Below, piece after piece: positions 1 through 10,500 of a stretch of DNA of 64,000 nt. Every line of letters begins with the position of its first letter. Within the stretch, counting starts at the first letter, position 1. The stretch is from contig NZ_MWQK01000001.1 in the NCBI RefSeq assembly GCF_002210425.1, positions 620,001-684,000 of the forward strand. The letters run 5' to 3'. The position numbers and the translations under genes are program-made. Under the pieces are notes generated by a model that saw only the letters and a list, made by a program, of their open reading frames with translations, was not told where the DNA came from and ran no database searches. This stretch comes from Fibrobacter sp. UWB2. Lineage in GTDB: Bacteria > Fibrobacterota > Fibrobacteria > Fibrobacterales > Fibrobacteraceae.

Positions 1-258
1 TTGCACTTCCTGCGTGAGGCTATCGTACGGCCCAATCGGATTGCCATTATACGCCATCAGTTCAAAGTGAGCGTCCTTCCCAATCATCTGGGCCGTGACC
101 TCTTCTTCGAAACCATTGACCGCCGCAAGCGCCACCACTAGCGCAAACACGCCAATGGAAACGCCGAGCATACTGAAAATACCAATAAGCGAAACAAAGA
201 GACTCTTGCGTTGAGCCCCCAAGTAACGCCAAGCAATGAGGAGTTCGAGTTTGTTCAT
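1..258 (-). CDS. Lipoprotein-releasing ABC transporter permease, LolC/LolE type (5' part)
   Basis: Only the first 86 codons are inside the window; the gene runs off the left edge. The product starts MNKLELLIAWRYL, followed by a hydrophobic segment at about residues 19-45 and then a periplasmic stretch beginning VNGFEEEV. That N-terminus is characteristic of the FtsX-like permeases LolC/LolE/LolCE, which extract mature lipoproteins from the inner membrane and hand them to LolA. The ATG lies 24 bases downstream of the lysS stop, so the two genes are probably cotranscribed. Whether it is LolC, LolE or a fused LolCE type, and whether an ATPase lolD follows, cannot be seen here. Confidence 0.8.
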   Translation of the reverse strand, partial: MNKLELLIAWRYLGAQRKSLFVSLIGIFSMLGVSIGVFALVVALAAVNGFEEEVTAQMIGKDAHFELMAYNGNPIGPYDSLTQEVQ

Positions 259-282
259 CTTAGGCGAGAAATAAACGAGATG

Positions 283-1788
283 CTACACTTCCGGCTTCAT
301 GAGCGGGAAGAGCTGCACGTCGCGGATGGTCTGCTGGTTCGTGAGGAGCATGACCATGCGGTCGATGCCAAAGCCCACGCCGCCCGTCGGCGGAAGACCG
401 CTTTCCACAGCATGCATGAAGTTTTCGTCCATCGGATGGGTTTCACCTTCACCACCACGGCCACGACGCACCTGGTCTTCCAAGAGTTCGCGCTGACGGA
501 TCGGGTCGTTAAGTTCGGTATAAGCGTTACCGAGTTCCCAGCCGTTGGCATACGGTTCGAACTGTTCGATGAGGCCAGCGATCGTGCGGTGCTTCTTGCA
601 GAGCGGCGTGCTTTCGGTCGGCATATCCTTGATGATCGTCGGCTGGATGAGCTTGCCTTCCACCGTGAGGTCGAAGAGTTCCAAGATGCCACGGCCACGA
701 GTAAATTCACCATCGAGGTGACCACCGAGTTCTTCCATCTTGGCCTTGATTTCGTCGTCGCTCATGTCGCCCACCTTGATGCCACCGAACTTTTCAATGG
801 CTTCAATCATGCTGTAGCGCGGCCACGGAGCCTTGAAGTCGATTTCCTTGCCCTGGTAGTTGATCTTGGTCGTACCGTTAGCGGCAATGCAAGCGCGTTC
901 GTAAATGTTTTCGAAGTGCACCATCATGTCGTTGTAGTCGGCGTAGGCTTCGTAGAATTCGAGGCCGGTGAATTCCGGGCTATGCGTACGGTCCATGCCT
1001 TCGTTGCGGAAGTTCTTGCAGAACTCGAAAACCTTTTCCATACCGCCGATGATGCAGCGTTTGAGGTAAAGTTCCGGAGCCACGCGCAAGTAAAGCGTCA
1101 TGTCGCAAGCATTGTGGTGCGTCGTAAACGGACGGGCGTTTGCACCACCATAAATCGGCTGGAGCGTCGGGGTTTCGACTTCGATGAATCCCTTTTCAAT
1201 GAGGTATTCGCGGATAGCCTGCATGATCTTGGAACGCTTGATGAAGACTTCCTTCACGTCGTCGTTCAAAGCCATGTCGATATAACGCTGGCGGTAGCGG
1301 GTATCCACATCGGCAAATTCGTTGAACACGACCTTGTTGCCGTTTTCGTCGACCTTTTCCTTGGCGACCGGGAGCGGACGCACAGCCTTCGAAAGCATCG
1401 TGACCTTTTCGGCACGCACAGAGTATTCACCGCTCTGCGTTTCGAACATCGTACCGTTCACACCGATGAAGTCACCGAGGTCCGTCATCTTCACGATTTC
1501 GTAGTTTTCTTCGCCCACTTCGTCACGGGCAACCACAACCTGCAAGCGACCGTAGCGGTCCTTGAGGTGCATAAAGCACATTTTACCCTTGCGATTGAAA
1601 CGCACAACGCGGCCGGCAAATGCAACCGGTTCCTTGGTCACCATCAAGGCTTCCTTGTTTTCCTTCAAAACCTTGGAATCATGGGTCCTGTTAAACTTGT
1701 GCGGATAAGCATCCACACCCATTTCCTTGAACTTGTCGAGCTTAGCCAAGCGAGCCATCACCTGGTCATTCATGTCTTGCATTGCCAT
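283..1788 (-). CDS. lysS: Lysyl-tRNA synthetase, class II
   Basis: Charges tRNA-Lys with lysine in the cytosol. At 501 residues it has the usual length of bacterial class II LysRS. An N-terminal OB-fold anticodon-binding domain (about residues 55-160) contains AGRVVRFNRKGKMCFMHLKD. The catalytic core carries motif 2 (FRNEGMDRTHSPEFTGLEFY) and motif 3 (GVGFGIDRMVML). The ATG at 1788 is preceded by AGGT at suitable spacing. A second in-frame ATG lies two codons later. The gene is upstream of a Lol permease on the same strand. The only tRNA in the window is also tRNA-Lys(UUU), but it lies 29 kb away. Confidence 0.97.
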   Translation of the reverse strand: MAMQDMNDQVMARLAKLDKFKEMGVDAYPHKFNRTHDSKVLKENKEALMVTKEPVAFAGRVVRFNRKGKMCFMHLKDRYGRLQVVVARDEVGEENYEIVKMTDLGDFIGVNGTMFETQSGEYSVRAEKVTMLSKAVRPLPVAKEKVDENGNKVVFNEFADVDTRYRQRYIDMALNDDVKEVFIKRSKIMQAIREYLIEKGFIEVETPTLQPIYGGANARPFTTHHNACDMTLYLRVAPELYLKRCIIGGMEKVFEFCKNFRNEGMDRTHSPEFTGLEFYEAYADYNDMMVHFENIYERACIAANGTTKINYQGKEIDFKAPWPRYSMIEAIEKFGGIKVGDMSDDEIKAKMEELGGHLDGEFTRGRGILELFDLTVEGKLIQPTIIKDMPTESTPLCKKHRTIAGLIEQFEPYANGWELGNAYTELNDPIRQRELLEDQVRRGRGGEGETHPMDENFMHAVESGLPPTGGVGFGIDRMVMLLTNQQTIRDVQLFPLMKPEV

Positions 1789-1858
1789 ATTATTTTACCT
1801 CGTGAATATATCACGTCTTAAATTTGAACGGGATAAAATTTAGAAAAATAGATGGCTG

Positions 1859-2185
1859 CTATTTATGCTTCTTCATAAAATACCACGCAATCAAACCCGA
1901 TATACTCAAAGTATGCGGGACACTAAGCCAAAGTTCGTTCAATGGCACAGGACGCGTCGGAATTTTCACCCCCAAATGCAGCGATAAAAGTAAGCCTATG
2001 GTAAAAACAATCGTAAAAGCAAGCCACTCGATAAAATACGCAGTCGGCTTTTTAGACATATAAAGTAACAAAGAAGCAAAAGCAACTAAAAAAGACGATT
2101 CCAAACCCTGCCTTACATTCCAAATAAAGCTAGTTATAATAAAAAATAGAATACAAATTAACAGCGTCCAAAAGAACCACTTCAT
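1859..2185 (-). CDS. Small hypothetical membrane protein
   Basis: A protein of about 108 residues with three or four predicted hydrophobic helices (residues about 3-22, 29-44, 53-72 and 88-103) and a basic C-terminus KKHK. No family is recognised. The ATG at 2185 is preferred over the upstream TTG, three codons earlier. No strong ribosome-binding site is visible. The gene is more AT-rich than its lysS and prfC neighbours and sits alone between them. A palindromic-element-like sequence lies immediately upstream. Function unknown. Confidence 0.6.
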   Translation of the reverse strand: MKWFFWTLLICILFFIITSFIWNVRQGLESSFLVAFASLLLYMSKKPTAYFIEWLAFTIVFTIGLLLSLHLGVKIPTRPVPLNELWLSVPHTLSISGLIAWYFMKKHK

Positions 2186-2241
2186 ATTTTTCAATATACA
2201 AAAAACGACAACTTAACTAAAAGTTGCCGTTAAAAGAAATC

Positions 2242-2282
2242 ACTGGATTCTATCGGCCCGTCGGACCTCCAGAATGACAAGA
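2242..2282. repeat. Divergent palindromic element
   Basis: Contains CTGGA at 2244-2248 paired with TCCAG at 2269-2273 and ends with GAATGACAA. The terminal ATGACAA matches the end of the better-preserved palindromic elements of this window, but the stem sequence differs. It may be a diverged copy or a separate subfamily. Confidence 0.4.
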
Positions 2283-2287
2283 ATAAA

Positions 2288-3853
2288 CTACCCTTGCGAG
2301 GTTTCAGCGAAGCTCAAGCGTTCGTAGTTTTTGAGCGCAAGGTTCAGGCGGTACTCATTCGGGAAGAGGCACACGAGATTGCGTTCCTTATCCATCATGC
2401 AATCGCCGGCGTATTCTTCAGCGAACTTGCCAACATCGGCTTCAGGGCCTTTCACCCAGCGGATGCAATGGGCGGGCACGCGGTCGAGCTGCACGTCGGC
2501 ACCGTATTCGCTCTGCAAACGGAACTTGAGCACGTCGAACTGGAGTTCACCCACAACGCCCACGACAGGCACAGCGGACTTGAGCGGTTCATAAAGCTGC
2601 GTTGCACCTTCTTCCGAAAGTTCGGCAAGGCCCTTCGCCATCTGCTTGGACTTGAGCGGGTTCAAGAGCGTCACGCGGGCAAAGTGTTCCGGAGCAAAGT
2701 CCGGGATGCCCGTGAAGTTCATCTTTTCGCCGTCCGTGAGCGTATCGCCAATGCGGAAAAGTCCCGGGTCGTTAATACCCACAATATCGCCCGCCCAGGC
2801 GTGGTCAATGACTTCCTTGTCCTTCGCGAGGAATGCGGTCGGAGCTGCCAAGCGGATGTCACGACCCGTACGCACGTGGAAAACCTTTTCGCCACGGGTA
2901 AAGCTGCCCGAGCAAATGCGGAGGAATGCCGTGCGGTCGCGGTGTTTCGGGTCCATGTTGGCCTGAATCTTGAAGACAAATGCGCTGAAAGCGTCTTCGT
3001 CCGGCTTGACCGGGCGCTTGTCGGTGTCGCGGATCATCGGCGGCGGAGCGAGTTTTGCAAAAGCGTTCAAAAGCTGACGCACACCGAAGTTGTTCACTGC
3101 AGAACCGAAGAACACCGGGCACATTTCGCCCTTCAGGAACTTTTCGTGGTCGAACGGATCCATACCGCCCGTGACCATTTCGTATTCTTCCTTAAACTGG
3201 TTCACCCAGTTTTCACCACAAAGTTCAACGAGACGCGGATCGTCCGGGCCTTCCATCTGGATAATCTCTTGCTTGCCATCGTCCGGGTTGAACGTGTGGA
3301 ACGTATTTTCGGCGATGGAATAGACGCCCTTAAAAAGCTTACCGACGCCAATCGGGAGCGTAAACGGAGCGGTCTTAATCTGCAAAACGCTTTCAATCTG
3401 GTCGAGCAAGTCAAGCACATGACGGCCATCCAAGTCCATCTTGTTGATGAACGTGATAATCGGCGTATGGCGCATGCGGCAGACATTCATCAAGCGAATC
3501 GTCTGCTTTTCAACACCATTCACGCTATCGATAAGCACGAGAGCAGCATCGACAGCGGTAAGCGCACGGTACGTGTCTTCGCAGAAGTCCTGATGCCCCG
3601 GGGTATCGACGAGGTTGAACATGCAACCTTCAAACGGGAAGTTCAGCACGGAACTCGAAACAGAAATACCACGCTGCTGTTCAATCTTCATCCAGTCACT
3701 AACAGTGTAGCTCTTGTTGGCCTTCGCGCGCACGTGACCAGCCTCGCGAATCACATTCCCGTACCACAGGAATTTTTCGGTGATGGTGGTTTTACCGGCG
3801 TCAGGGTGGCTGACAATAGCGAAAGTGCGGCGTTTTTCAATTTCTGGATTCAT
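2288..3853 (-). CDS. prfC: Peptide chain release factor 3 (RF3)
   Basis: GTPase that recycles RF1/RF2 from the ribosome after peptide release. Motifs visible are G1 SHPDAGKTT, G2 in the QQRGISV region, G3 DTPGHQDF and G4 NKMD. The C-terminal RF3-specific region includes the LQFDVLKFRLQSEY segment typical of the family. The ATG giving MNPEIEKRRTFAIV is chosen (521 residues, normal RF3 length). An upstream in-frame extension of 16 codons is possible but aligns with nothing expected. The region upstream is short and divergent from the DNA glycosylase gene. Confidence 0.96.
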   Translation of the reverse strand: MNPEIEKRRTFAIVSHPDAGKTTITEKFLWYGNVIREAGHVRAKANKSYTVSDWMKIEQQRGISVSSSVLNFPFEGCMFNLVDTPGHQDFCEDTYRALTAVDAALVLIDSVNGVEKQTIRLMNVCRMRHTPIITFINKMDLDGRHVLDLLDQIESVLQIKTAPFTLPIGVGKLFKGVYSIAENTFHTFNPDDGKQEIIQMEGPDDPRLVELCGENWVNQFKEEYEMVTGGMDPFDHEKFLKGEMCPVFFGSAVNNFGVRQLLNAFAKLAPPPMIRDTDKRPVKPDEDAFSAFVFKIQANMDPKHRDRTAFLRICSGSFTRGEKVFHVRTGRDIRLAAPTAFLAKDKEVIDHAWAGDIVGINDPGLFRIGDTLTDGEKMNFTGIPDFAPEHFARVTLLNPLKSKQMAKGLAELSEEGATQLYEPLKSAVPVVGVVGELQFDVLKFRLQSEYGADVQLDRVPAHCIRWVKGPEADVGKFAEEYAGDCMMDKERNLVCLFPNEYRLNLALKNYERLSFAETSQG

Positions 3854-3942
3854 GGCGCCAAATATAGTAACTTTAGGGGTTAAGTTCAATGATGGGGTCA
3901 TCCTGAGCGAGAGCCTCGAAATATCTTTTTATTTTTAAGGAT

Positions 3943-4470
3943 ATGGCAACAAAGAAGTCGCAAACTAAAACCGCAAAGAATACGAGGACTCGGGTAACGC
4001 ATGAGTTCCCTGCGCTATTTGACGCAAATTCGGAGGTTCTTTTGCTCGGTTCCATCCCCTCGCCCAAATCGCGCGAACAGGGCTTCTATTACGGGCATCC
4101 GCAAAACCGTTTCTGGAAAGTTCTCGCAAGCGTCTTGAACGAGCCTCTCCCCGCAACCATCGATGAGAAAAAATCGATGCTTTTAAAGCACCACATCGCC
4201 CTTTGGGACGTTCTCGACAGTTGCACCATCATCGGGGCAAGTGACACGAGCATCGAAGATGTCGTGCCCAACGACATCACCTCGCTCCTCGCCCAAACGA
4301 AAATCAAACGCATCTTTTGCACAGGCGCCACCGCCCACAAGCTCTACGAAAAGTACTGCGAAAAATCGACCGGAATCAAGGCTGTAAAGCTACCTTCCAC
4401 CTCCCCCGCCAACTGCGCCGTCAAATTCGAGAAGCTCGTGGAAGCGTACCGAGTAATAACTAACAACTAA
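3943..4470 (+). CDS. Hypoxanthine-DNA glycosylase (UDG superfamily family 6)
   Basis: 175 residues. It carries the family signatures GSIPSPKSREQGFYYGHPQNRFW at residues 36-58 and, near the C-terminus, LPSTSPAN. The first motif is typical of the DNA-deoxyinosine glycosylase (HDG) branch of the uracil-DNA glycosylase superfamily, which removes deaminated adenine from DNA. The N-terminal 20 residues are Lys/Thr-rich and probably disordered. The start ATG lies in a short divergent interval with prfC. A palindromic element begins two bases after the stop codon. Confidence 0.85.
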   Translation: MATKKSQTKTAKNTRTRVTHEFPALFDANSEVLLLGSIPSPKSREQGFYYGHPQNRFWKVLASVLNEPLPATIDEKKSMLLKHHIALWDVLDSCTIIGASDTSIEDVVPNDITSLLAQTKIKRIFCTGATAHKLYEKYCEKSTGIKAVKLPSTSPANCAVKFEKLVEAYRVITNN

Positions 4471-4471
4471 A

Positions 4472-4502
4472 GGAGATTCCCGCTCGGTGGCGGGAATGAC
4501 AA
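4472..4502 (+). repeat. Palindromic element (GGAGAT...ATGACAA family)
   Basis: A perfect 8-bp inverted repeat ATTCCCGC (4476-4483) / GCGGGAAT (4490-4497), preceded by GGAG and followed by GACAA. It is one of the clearest copies of the dispersed palindrome family in this window. It lies between convergent genes and could also act as a transcript 3' end. Confidence 0.75.
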
Positions 4503-4505
4503 ATG

Positions 4506-4541
4506 CAAAAACGCCCCGCGGCTTTAACCACGAGGCGCTCT
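4506..4541 (-). terminator. Rho-independent terminator of the giant repeat-protein gene
   Basis: Read on the minus strand, the sequence forms an 11-bp stem (with G-U pairs) between AGCGCCTCGTGG and CCGCGGGGCGT, loop TTAAAG, followed by TTTTTGC. It lies about 20 bases after the stop of the large minus-strand gene. Confidence 0.8.
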
Positions 4542-4560
4542 TTATTTTACAAGGAAATCC

Positions 4561-7500
4561 TTATTTCTTTTTCTTGTTAGCGTTATTTCCGCGGACATCC
4601 TTCGGCTTGAACTGGACGCTGATTTCCACGTTCGTCACCTTGGAACCGAGTCCAGACGGGTCGTACACCTTGTACGTAAATTCATCAATTCCAGAGAAGC
4701 CCTTATTCGGGGTGTATTCGAAGGAACCGTTCTTTTCGTTCAAGACGATTCGACCATTGCGCGGCTTCATCACCGTCTTCACGGATTCGAGCTTGTCGCC
4801 ATCCGGATCCTTAGCGGCAGACATGAGGCCTGTTGCAGCCGGAACCTTGAGCGTTTCGCCTTCGCGAGTCTGGTAAGAGAGCGGCTTCGTTTCCGGAGCG
4901 TTGTTCACAGCAATCACCGTGAATGTAGCGGTCTTGTGAGCCGTTGCACCTTCCGGGTCAGTGACCGTGAACGTGATGCGTTCCGGCTTGCCCTTCCAGT
5001 GAGAGTACGGCTGAGCCACAATCACAGTTTTCTTGGACTTGTCGTAAGTCACCTGCAACTGCTTCTGACCCGTGAATTTCCACTTGAGGTCGTCGAAGTT
5101 GTGGTCCTTATCGCGAGCATACTGGTCAAGCTTAATCGTTGCAATCACGCCTTCATTCTGATTTTCCCTGATGGTGTAATCAGGAATGTCACGCATCACC
5201 GGAGCGGCATTCACATGCTTCACGATGAACTTCACGACAGACTTGTCAGAAGCGCCAGCCGGGTCCGTTGCGGTAAAGATAATCGTTTCGTCACCGAACC
5301 AGTTATCCCTTCTCGGCTTGATTTCAGCAACGTGGTTAGCATTGATTCTCACGTCGATATTCTTAGCACCAGAAACACTCCATCTGATTTCGTTCTTCTT
5401 GTGGTCCGGGTCGCTAACATATTCATCCAGGTTGATGGACTTGAAAGCCTTGCCTTCAAGCGTCGTCTGGCCTGGGATTTCCTTCACGACCGGAGCGTCG
5501 TTCACGGACTTCACCGTAAAGCGCACGTCGATAGAAGCCTTTTCCTTGCTCGGGTCGAACACGTTGATAGTCACCGTTTCGGTACCGTTCCAGTACTTGT
5601 TCGGGATTTCAACAGTGAGGATACCCTTTTCGCTGATGTTGTACTTCAGCTCATGCTTAGCAAACGTCGGAGCCGGAGCTTCTTCCTGCTTCTTGGCCTT
5701 CTTTTTCTTCTTGTCCTTCTTGTTGTGCTTAGCCTTTGCAGGTGCAGCCACAGCAAACGGATTTTCACCATCGATAGACCACTTGAGTTCATCGACGCTG
5801 TTATCCGGGTCCGTCACGAACTTCGTCAAGTCAATTGCCGGGAAGGTCTTCTTTTCGTCAATGACCTGCGGCGGAATCGTCTTGAACTTCGGAGGATCGT
5901 TCACCGGAATCACTTCGAAAGTAGCCTTGGCAGACTGCTTATCGCCAGCCGGGTCCATCACCGTGAACGTGAGAGTTTCCTTGCCAAACCAGTTCGGGTT
6001 CGGAGTCGTCACTGTTGCACGGCCGTTCTTGATATCCACAACAAGCTGGTTGTTGCCAGAAACAGACCACTTGAGTTCATTCGGCTTGTTATCCGGGTCG
6101 TGAACGATTCTTGCGAGGTCCACCGGAGTAAACCTTTCCTTTTCCTTGATCTTCTGGTTGCCAATTTCCTTGGTAATCACAGGCGGGTCGTTCACCGGAG
6201 TCACGTCAAAGTCAATCTGCTGAGAAGCTCTTGCACCTTCCGGGTCCGTCACATCGAGGCGGATCTTTTCAGAACCGTTCCAGTACTTGTCCGGAGTCGT
6301 CACAACCAACTGCTTCTTGGCATTGATTGTAGCCTTGAGAGCGCGGGTCGGAGCCACTTCGATCTTGAGAGAACTCGTCGGATGATCCGGGTCAGAGATG
6401 AACTTGGTCAAATCAATCGGTTCAAAATGTTCCTTTTCCTTGATGGTCTGGGCGAGAATCGGTCTGATGACCGGAGCATCGTTCACGGATTCCACGACAA
6501 AGTTTACAGTCTTGGAATCAGTTGCACCATCCGGGTCCTTCACGGTGAACACGACATTGCGTTCGCCATGCCAGTACTGGTCTGCAATATTGATGTGAGC
6601 GAGGCCGCCCTTATAAATCACGACACTGAACGGATCCTTGACGACTTCTTCTTCCTCGTCATCATCATCCTTCTTGCCCTTCTTACCCTTCTTGCTCTTC
6701 TTAGGCTGTTCGGATTCTGGCTTCTTAACCTTGACCGACCAAGAGAGCTGTTCCATGGTGTTATCCGGGTCGCGGACAAACTTGCTCAAGTCGATATCCT
6801 TGAACGTACCCTTTTCACGAATCTTCTGCGGCGGAATATCCCTCAAGACCGGAGGATCGTTCACAGAGACAATTTCGAACGTAATCGTCTGAGAAGTCTT
6901 TGCACCATCCGGGTCGCTCACTTCGAGCATCATGAGTTCAGGAGCGCACCAGAAATCCTTGTTCGGAGCCGTCACCGTAAGCACACGGCTCGGAGAGATT
7001 TCGGCCTTGAGCTGCTTAGCACCCGTGATTCTCCAGCGGAGTTCGTTCGGCTTGTTATCCGGGTCCTTCACGAATTCGTCAAGCTTGATCTGCTTGAAGG
7101 TTTCCTTTTCCTTGATCTTCTGGTCCGGAATTCTCTTCACGAACGTCGGAGGATCGTTCACGCGGGTCACTTCAAAGACCATCTTGTGGCGAGCATAAGC
7201 ACCTTCCGGGTCGGTCACGGAGAACGTGAGGTTTTCCTTGCCGCTCCACTGCTTATCAGGAACAGAAACGATCACGGTGTTGTCCTTGCGGATATCCACC
7301 TTGAGGTCGCGGTTGCCAGTAACTTCCCACTTCAAGGAAGATGCCGGATGGTCCGGGTCTTCGGCGAGAGTCGAGAGGTCGATAGTCTTGAAACGGCCAC
7401 CTTCGAGAATCGTTTCACCCGTCGGAGCGCTTGCAGAAATCACCGGAGCATCGTTCACGGAGCGAACTTCAAAGCGAGCAGTCTTGCTTGCAGAAGCGCC

Positions 7501-10500
7501 TTCCGGGTCCGTTGCGGTAAACGTGATGTTTGCTGCACCGTGCCAGTACTTGTTCGGGATAACAATGTTAGCCACCTGGTCTGCACCCACCTGGACGCGG
7601 AGCGTTTCACCAGCAGGTTCATCACCGCCCTTCTTCTTGGAAGAAGAACCCTGGTTAATCGGGTTAACCTTGAAGGTCCACTTAAGTTCGCTAATCTTGT
7701 GGTCCGGATCCTTGACAAAATCAGCAAGCTTGATCGGCTGGAACTGCTTCTTTTCGTCAATCGTCTGGTCACGAAGGTCACGGACAAATTCCGGAGCATC
7801 GTTCACGGACTGAACCGTAAATGTAACTTCCTTGCTGTCGCTTGCGCCATCCGGGTCGGTCACGGTAAAGCGAATCTTTTCGGAACCGTTCCAGTTCGGA
7901 TTCGGCGGAGTCACCGTCACCTTATGCGTCGGGTCCATAGCCACGCGGAGTTCCTTCTGGCCTTCGATCTTCCACTTGAGGCGGTTCTTCGGATGGTCAA
8001 GGTCTTCAACAAAGTTGTCAAGTTCAATCGGCTTGAACGATTCCTTTTCCTTGACAGTCTGGCTTGCAATTTCCTTCATGACCGGCGGGTCATTCACAGA
8101 AACAACCGTAAACGTTGCCGTCGTACGGGCCTTGGCACCAGACGGGTCGGTCACAGTGAAGGTCACCTTTTCAGAACCGTTCCACATCTTGTTCGGGGTC
8201 TTCACAGTCACAATGCCCGCCTTGGACATATCGACCTTGAGGTCCTTATTGCCAGTGAAGTCAATCTTCAAGCTTTCAAAACGGTCATCCGGGTCAGACA
8301 CGAGTTCAGATACGTTGAATGGAGTGAATTCGCCCTTTTCCTGAATGGTCTGGTCGGCCACCTGCTTGATTTCCGGGAGGTCGTTCACAGATTCCACCGT
8401 AAAGAGTGCAGAAGAAGAAGCCTTTGCGCCTTCCGGGTCTGTTACGGTAAACGTGATTTCTTCGGCACCGTTCCAGTACTTGTTCGGAATGACAATCGTT
8501 GCAACCTTATTGGCATCAATATTGACCTTGAGTTCAGAATCCTTCTTCTTAGAGCCGGCTGCCGGCTTGCTAGAGACAGAGAACGAGAGGTCAGAGAGCT
8601 TGTTATCCAAGTCCTTCACCATGTCAGCAAGCTTGATCGGCTGGAACTGGCCCTTTTCGCGAATCGTCTGCGGCATAATCTGCTTCACGAACATCGGAAC
8701 GTCGTTCACGGATTCCACCGTGAAGTTCGCCGTGCGTTCGTCGCAAGCGTTATCCGGGTCGCAAACCTTGAACGTCAGAGCTTCGGCACCATGCCACTGC
8801 GGAGACGGCGGAGTGATACGCACGACATGAGCACCATCCATGGCAACCTTGAGTTCCTTGTTGCCCGTAATCGTCCACTTGAGGCGATTCTTGGCGTGGT
8901 CAAGGTCTTCGACAAAGTTGTCGAGTTCGATCGGCTGGAATTCACCCTTTTCCTTGATGGTCTGTTCGCGGATATCCTTCATGACCGGCGGGTCGTTGAT
9001 AGCCTTGACCGTGAACTTAGCAGAAGTCGATGCACGAGCGCCTTCCGGGTCCGTTGCAGTAAACATGAGAGTTTCCGTACCGTTCCACTGGTCGTGCGGA
9101 ATCTTCACGAAGACTTCATGAGACCTGTTATCGATATTGACCTTGAGGTCCTTATTGCCAGTGATTTCAATCTTGAGCTTCGAGAAATCGTGGTCGGCAT
9201 CGCTCAAGTAGTCATCCATGATAAACGAAGTAAATTCGTTCTTTTCGTCAATAGCCTGGTCCGGAATTTTCTTGAATACCGGCGGGTCGTTCACAGAACG
9301 CACGTTAAGAGCGACATCCTGCTTAGCAGAACCGCCTTCCGGGTCCGTCACGGTGAATGTAGCAATCGTGTTACCAAACCAGCTCGGGTCCGGAATTTCA
9401 ACAGTTGCGACATGTTGGTCGTCAATATTCACGTTGAGCGTACCGAGTTCCGGCATCTGGCCCTGGTGCTTGACTTCGACATCCCAGGAGAGTTCGGAAT
9501 TCTTGTGGTCTTCGTCCTTGACGAAGTCATCAAGCTTGATCTTGGTGAACTGCTGCTTTTCGTTGATGTTCTGGTTCGGAATCGGGCGAATGAACTTCGG
9601 CAAGTCGTTCACGGAGTTGACCGTAAACACAGCTTCGCAATCAGCAGAAGCGCCTTCCGGGTCCGTAGCCTTGAACTTGATGGATTCAGAGCCGTTCCAC
9701 ATCTTGTTCGGGATGCGGATTGTAGCCACACCGCCAGAAACAGAGACCTTCAAATCCTTGGCGCCCGAAACAGCCCACTTGAGCATTTCGATGCGGTGGT
9801 CCGGATCCTTCACGTATTGGCCAAGCTGGATCGGAGCGAATTCCTGCTTTTCATCAATCGTCTGGTCCGGAATGTTTTGAACAAATTCAGGAGCATCGTT
9901 CTGAGAATTGACCTTGAACAAAACGTCCTGCTTTGCAGAAGCGCCAGCGGCGTCCGTCACGGTAAATGTCACGCGTTCCTGGCCATTCCAGAATTCATTC
10001 GGGATGGTTGCAATTGCAGAACCGTACTTGTCGATTTCAATCTTCAAGTCCTTGTTGCCCGAAACGGTCCACTTGAGTTTCATGACATCGTCATCAGGAT
10101 CTTCGACATAATCGGCAAGCGGAATCATGTCAAACTGATTCTTTTCATCGATAATCTGATCCGGAATCTTCTTCGTGATTTTCGGGGGGTCGTTCACCGG
10201 CGTCACCGTGAATGCAGCGGTCTTGTTGTCGCTACCGTAATCCGGGTCATTTGCGATGAACTTGATTCTTGCGGCACCAAACCAGTGCTTGTCGGGAACC
10301 ACAATCGTTGCGACGCGGTTACCGTCAATCGTTACAGACAAATCACCATCGGCCTGAGCACCGCCAGCCGGGACTACTTCGGTATCCCATGTAATCTGGT
10401 CTTTCTTGTGGTCCGGGTCGTTCACAAAGTCATCCAAGCGGATCTTTGTAAACTGCTGGCCTTCCGTGATGACCTGGCTTGGAATCTGGGTCACCGCCGG